64,000 nucleotides of DNA from NCBI GenBank assembly GCA_025452255.1, contig CP104974.1, forward strand, positions 1,117,001 to 1,181,000. The letters are read 5' to 3'. This DNA is from Devosia sp. A8/3-2. GTDB lineage: Bacteria > Pseudomonadota > Alphaproteobacteria > Rhizobiales > Devosiaceae. This document shows, in pieces, positions 60,266 through 64,000 of the stretch (the stretch's first letter is position 1; each line of letters starts with the position of its first letter). The translations under genes were made by a program, and so were the position numbers. The notes beneath the pieces are model-generated. The model was given only the letters and a program-made list of their open reading frames with translations, did no database searches and was not told where the DNA came from.

Positions 60266-62195
60266 CTAGCTGATCTTGCCCAAAGCCGCCGCCATGGCGG
60301 CTTCGTCGTAACCCAGCGTGGTGAGCGCGGTGGCGACGATGCCGGCACGGTCGAGCCCGGCGGCCGCATACATATCGGCTTGCGTCGAGTGCTCGTCAAA
60401 CCGATCGGGGATCATCAGCGGGCGGAAGCGCAGCTTGCCGTCGAGCAGGCCGTTGCTGGCCGGGAACGTCGCGACATGGCTGCCAAAGCCGCCAATGGCG
60501 CCTTCCTCGGTGGTGAGCAACACGTCATGGCTCGTGGCCGGGCGCGCGATCAGTTCCTCGTCGAGCGGCTTGAGGAAGCGGGCATCGGCAATGGTGGGAT
60601 TGAGGCCCGGGGCCGCGAGCTTATCGGCGGCGGCAAGGACTTCGCCCGAGCGCGTGCCGTAGCTCAGAATGGCGATGGTGGCGCCTTGCCGCACGATGCG
60701 GCCCTTGCCGATAGGCAAGACCCGGCCGCGCGCGGGCAGGTCCACGCCCAGTCCCTCGCCGCGCGGATAGCGGAAGGCGATGGGGCCATTGTCATAGGCG
60801 GCGGCGGTCGCCACCATGTGGCGCAATTCGGCTTCGTCGGAAGCGGCCATATGGACCGGGCCCGGAATGGCCCCGAGATAGGCGCTGTCGTAATTGCCGG
60901 CATGGGTGGGACCGTCGGCGCCGACAAAGCCGGCGCGGTCGATGGCGAAGCGCACCGGCAGGTGCTGGATGGCTACGTCATGCACGACCTGATCATAGGC
61001 GCGCTGCAGGAAGGTGGAATAGATGGCGCAGAAGGGCTTCATGCCTTCGCTGGCCGTGCCCGCCGCGAAGGTTACGGCGTGCTGTTCGGCTATGCCGACA
61101 TCAAAGACCCGGCTGGGGTGGACCTCGCCGAATTTGTCGAGCCCGGTGCCCGAAGGCATGGCCGCGTTAATGGCGACGATGCGCGGATCGTCATTGGCTT
61201 CCTGGATCAGGCTTTCGGCAAAGACATTGGTGTAGGAGGGCGCGTTGGAAACCGCCTTGGCCCAGGCGCCGGTGACGACGTTGAATTTGGATACACCATG
61301 ATATTTGTCGTCGGCATCTTCGGCGGGGGCATAGCCCTTGCCCTTTTGGTGACGATGTGGATCAGGATCGGGCCTTCGGCGGCCTCGCGCACATTGTCGA
61401 GAATGGGCAGCAGGTGATCGAGATTATGCCCGTCAATGGGGCCGACATAATAGAAGCCGAGCTCTTCGAACAGCGTGCCGCCGGTGAAGAAGGATCGGGC
61501 GAATTCCTCGGTGCGGCGGGCCGGTTCGTGCAGGAATGGCGGCAGCTTGCTGACGAGATTTTTGGCGGCTTCACGCGTGCCGCGATAGACCGGACCCGAA
61601 ACCAGCCGCGCGAGGTAGGCGCTGAGCGCCCCGGTGGGCGGGGCGATCGACATGTCATTGTCGTTGAGGATGACGATCAGCCGCGCATCCATGGCGCCGG
61701 CATTGTTCATCGCTTCATAAGCCATGCCGGCCGACATGGCGCCATCGCCAATGACGGCCACGACATTGCGCGGATTGCCCTGCAATTCGCTGGCGACAGC
61801 CATGCCCAGACCCGCTGAAATCGAGGTGGAGGAATGGCCAGCCCCGAAGGGGTCGTATTCGCTTTCCGCGCGCCGGGTGAAACCGGACAGGCCGTTTTTC
61901 TGGCGCAGGGTGCGGATGCGCTCGCGCCGGCCGGTCAGGATCTTGTGCGGATAGGCTTGGTGGCCAACATCCCAGATGATGCGATCATGGGGGGTATCGA
62001 ACACGGCATGCAGGGCCACGGTCAATTCGATGACGCCTAGGGCCGAGCCCAGATGCCCACCGGTGACCGAGACGGCGTCGATCACTTCGGCGCGCAATTC
62101 GTCGGCTACCGGCGCAGTTCGGTGCGCGGCAAAGCGCGCAGATCGGCGGGGGTGTGGACAGTGTCGAGCAATGGTGTCGAGGGGCGGTCGGCCAA
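60266..62195 (-). CDS. dxs: 1-deoxy-D-xylulose-5-phosphate synthase (several frameshifts)
   Basis: Thiamine-diphosphate enzyme condensing pyruvate and glyceraldehyde 3-phosphate, the first step of the MEP isoprenoid pathway. About 643 residues. It shows [68 protein letters not shown] and [15 protein letters not shown]. Frame breaks lie near 62115, 61335 and 61180. TTG 62195 was chosen because AAGGA lies seven bases upstream and yields the family's N-terminus ([18 protein letters not shown]). Confidence 0.94.
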
Positions 62196-62344
62196 GCGGC
62201 AATCCTTCGCCAGAAACGGCAATATATGAACTCTTTAGGCCCGCCGCAAAGGCTTTGCAACATGGCCCGCTCGCCACGCTTTATGGGAGCGCGGCGAGCG
62301 ATAGGGCCATATCATGCCCGAAATGAGGCTTTTTGGCTGGAGCT

Positions 62345-64000
62345 TTAGTTGGTGGTGGCTACGGGTGCGACCACGAAGCTGGTGTGGCTGGGCACGGCAG
62401 GGAAGTCGCCCGCGCGCAGCGTGGTGACATATTGGCCCATTTCCGTGGCCGGGCTGAAATCGGCCTCGTCATGATCGAAAATCACCGCGAAATGATCCGA
62501 GCTTAGTGTGGAGGGCGCGGTGAAGATTTCGGCGACATGTTCGAGATCAGGCGCGATCAGGTCGGGCTTGCGCATGCCGCCGGGCGGGGCGCGATTGGCC
62601 AGATGATCGGCCGGGGCAGCGGCGACGGGAGCGCTATTGCTCTGCTCGGCGGCGCCGAAAGTGCCCGAGAAGAAGCCGGCCAGCGCGGCAGTGGCCGGAT
62701 CGTCGCCAAGCGATGCTGTCCGCACGCCGGTTGCGGCGGTCAGCGGCGGCAGGATGGGCTGGCGATCGACCGGCTGGGGCGGCACTGCTGCGGTGACGGT
62801 GGTATCGCGCTCGATGATCATTTCGAGAGCCCGCTGTGAATCGGGGGTCTGCGGCATGGGCGGCATATAGGCGGTGACCGATTCAGACGGCTCCGACATG
62901 ATGAGGCGCGGCTGGGGCACGGGGGCGGTAAATGCCGCGAGCGCAGTGACGGCATCGCCCGAGGGCAGGGCCGCGGCAGTGGCCACGCGCAGGGTTTCCG
63001 ACTTCATGACTGGCATGGGCGCAGTCGTATCGGGCAGCAATTCGGCCGCGTCGAGCGGCAGCTGCCGCGTGTCGAGAAGGGAATAGGAATGGCGCCGGGC
63101 GCTGCCTGTTGCGGCGCGATATCGGCGACAGCCACGGCGGCGGGAGCGCCACCCAGATCGGCCGGGCGCATCATGGGCATGGGCGCGGCGCTGGGAGTTG
63201 CGGTCTGCTGGGGCGCAACGGCGGCCATCTGCACGGGCGCAGAAGCCTGAGCAGGTGCCGGCTGGCTGTCATTGCCGCCAAAGAACATGTCCATCAGCGT
63301 GCGGCCGCTGCCGCTATTGCTGGCGACGCGGGTGCCCGAATTGCTGCCGCCATTGCACGGATAGGCGTGGCATTGCTTCCATTCGGCCGGGGCCACCTGA
63401 TAGCCCTCCTGCGATAGCGGCTTGCCATCGGTGGGCAGGTGCATGGTGCGCCCGTCGGGGAAGATTTCCTTGAGCTGGGCACGGGTCATGCGCGGCCGAG
63501 CGCGAACCGAGCCGGTATCGAGATGCACGAAGGGACTACCCGAGGTGGGATAGAAGCCGACGCCGCCGACCTGCTTGCGCATGGCCACGGCACGCAGCTT
63601 GGAGAGCGGAACGCCCGGAATGAAGAAATCCATGGCATGGCCCTTGGTGTGCTGGGAATTCTCAGCAACACCGGACGAGCTGGCCCGCAGCATTTCATTG
63701 GTCTTGGGGGAGCGATAGGCGGAGACCACGTTGATGGGTTGGGTGGCGCCCACTTCCCGGTAGACTTCCCAGACCAGATCGAACAGGCGCGGATCCATGC
63801 GCGCGGGTTCGTTGCGACGCCAGTCGCGCAGGAAATAATTCAGCTCGTTGAGACCGGACTGCACATATTGCCCATTGCGCTTGAAGACGATGCGCGCCGT
63901 CTCCTTGGTATGGGTATAATACAAATAGATCGCGCGTTCGCTCGCTGCCTGCGCTGGAATAACGGCCTGCGGCAGGATCACGGTAATGCTCATAAGGGCG
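62345..64000 (-). CDS. DUF882 (YcbK/M15A-like) peptidase with long Pro/Ala tail, 5' end cut, frameshifted
   Basis: ASERAIYLYYTHTKETARIVFKRNGQYVQSGLNELNYFLRDWRRNEP is the DUF882 start. The zinc-type motif is SQHTKGHAMDFFIPG with HLD in PFVHLDTG, typical of periplasmic murein carboxypeptidase-like proteins. After about residue 200 comes a long low-complexity Pro/Ala/Gln region, with a frame break near 63085, ending at 62345. An ATG at 63991-63993 lies inside the signal peptide, so the true start is probably outside the window. Confidence 0.82.

Overview
The window looks like a chromosomal segment of an alphaproteobacterium of the order Hyphomicrobiales, most like Devosia or a relative. This is inferred from gene families and their order: hisN / N-formylglutamate amidohydrolase / cpdR, DUF1036-pyk, GapR, a ROSE-type thermometer before hsp20, EcfG-type promoters and a rhizobial-type fadE. 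G+C is high. I saw no prophage, insertion sequence, integrase or CRISPR array. It reads as ordinary core and near-core chromosome.

Layout. 1-4.5 kb (minus): a partial outer-membrane beta-barrel gene, an NfeD/SPFH pair, then modB-modA under a Mo-box-like operator with a ModE-type regulator gene upstream. 4.7-8.6 kb: KDPG aldolase, nadA, a degenerate HNH-like gene and nadB. 8.7-13.6 kb: hsp20 with an RpoH-type promoter and thermometer, a probable small RNA, a lysophospholipase-like hydrolase, hisN, N-formylglutamate amidohydrolase, cpdR and two tRNA-Val genes. 13.8-24 kb: phosphoesterase, PPOX flavoprotein, msrB, hrpB, an aldose epimerase, a HerA-type ATPase, and a Gfo/Idh oxidoreductase divergent from a GntR regulator and a hydrolase. 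24-30.6 kb: an M16C protease, then an overlapping MBL exonuclease / GFA / ATP-dependent ligase operon. 30.6-38.9 kb: a fatty-acid beta-oxidation locus (merR-fadD divergent from fadE, fadB-like and fadA-like) with three MerR-type boxes between. 39-44.7 kb: an oligopeptide ABC transporter operon. 44.7-50.8 kb: HIT protein, rpmJ, SRPBCC protein, DUF4037 protein, pyk-DUF1036, gapR and a TauE/SafE exporter. 50.9-57 kb: a general-stress block (ku-ligD, an HWE-type kinase, a DUF892 ferritin-like gene and small stress proteins), several behind EcfG-like promoters. 57-64 kb: a prenyl-phosphate mannosylation module, dxs and a partial DUF882 peptidase.

Data quality is the main caveat. About two thirds of the protein genes carry one or more small frameshifts, although the reading continues in another frame with all family motifs intact. 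Many inferred lesions are losses of one base in a G, C or T run, or of a GC dinucleotide in GCGC tracts. I read these as assembly or sequencing errors rather than decay, and annotate whole genes across the breaks.

The most interesting signals are regulatory: the EcfG-type promoter before ku-ligD and the nearby stress genes, the ROSE/RpoH arrangement, the Mo-box, the repeated boxes in the fad region, the TTGAC-N6-GTCAA palindromes before the peptide transporter, and two structured intergenic RNAs. I found no clearly new multi-gene system.
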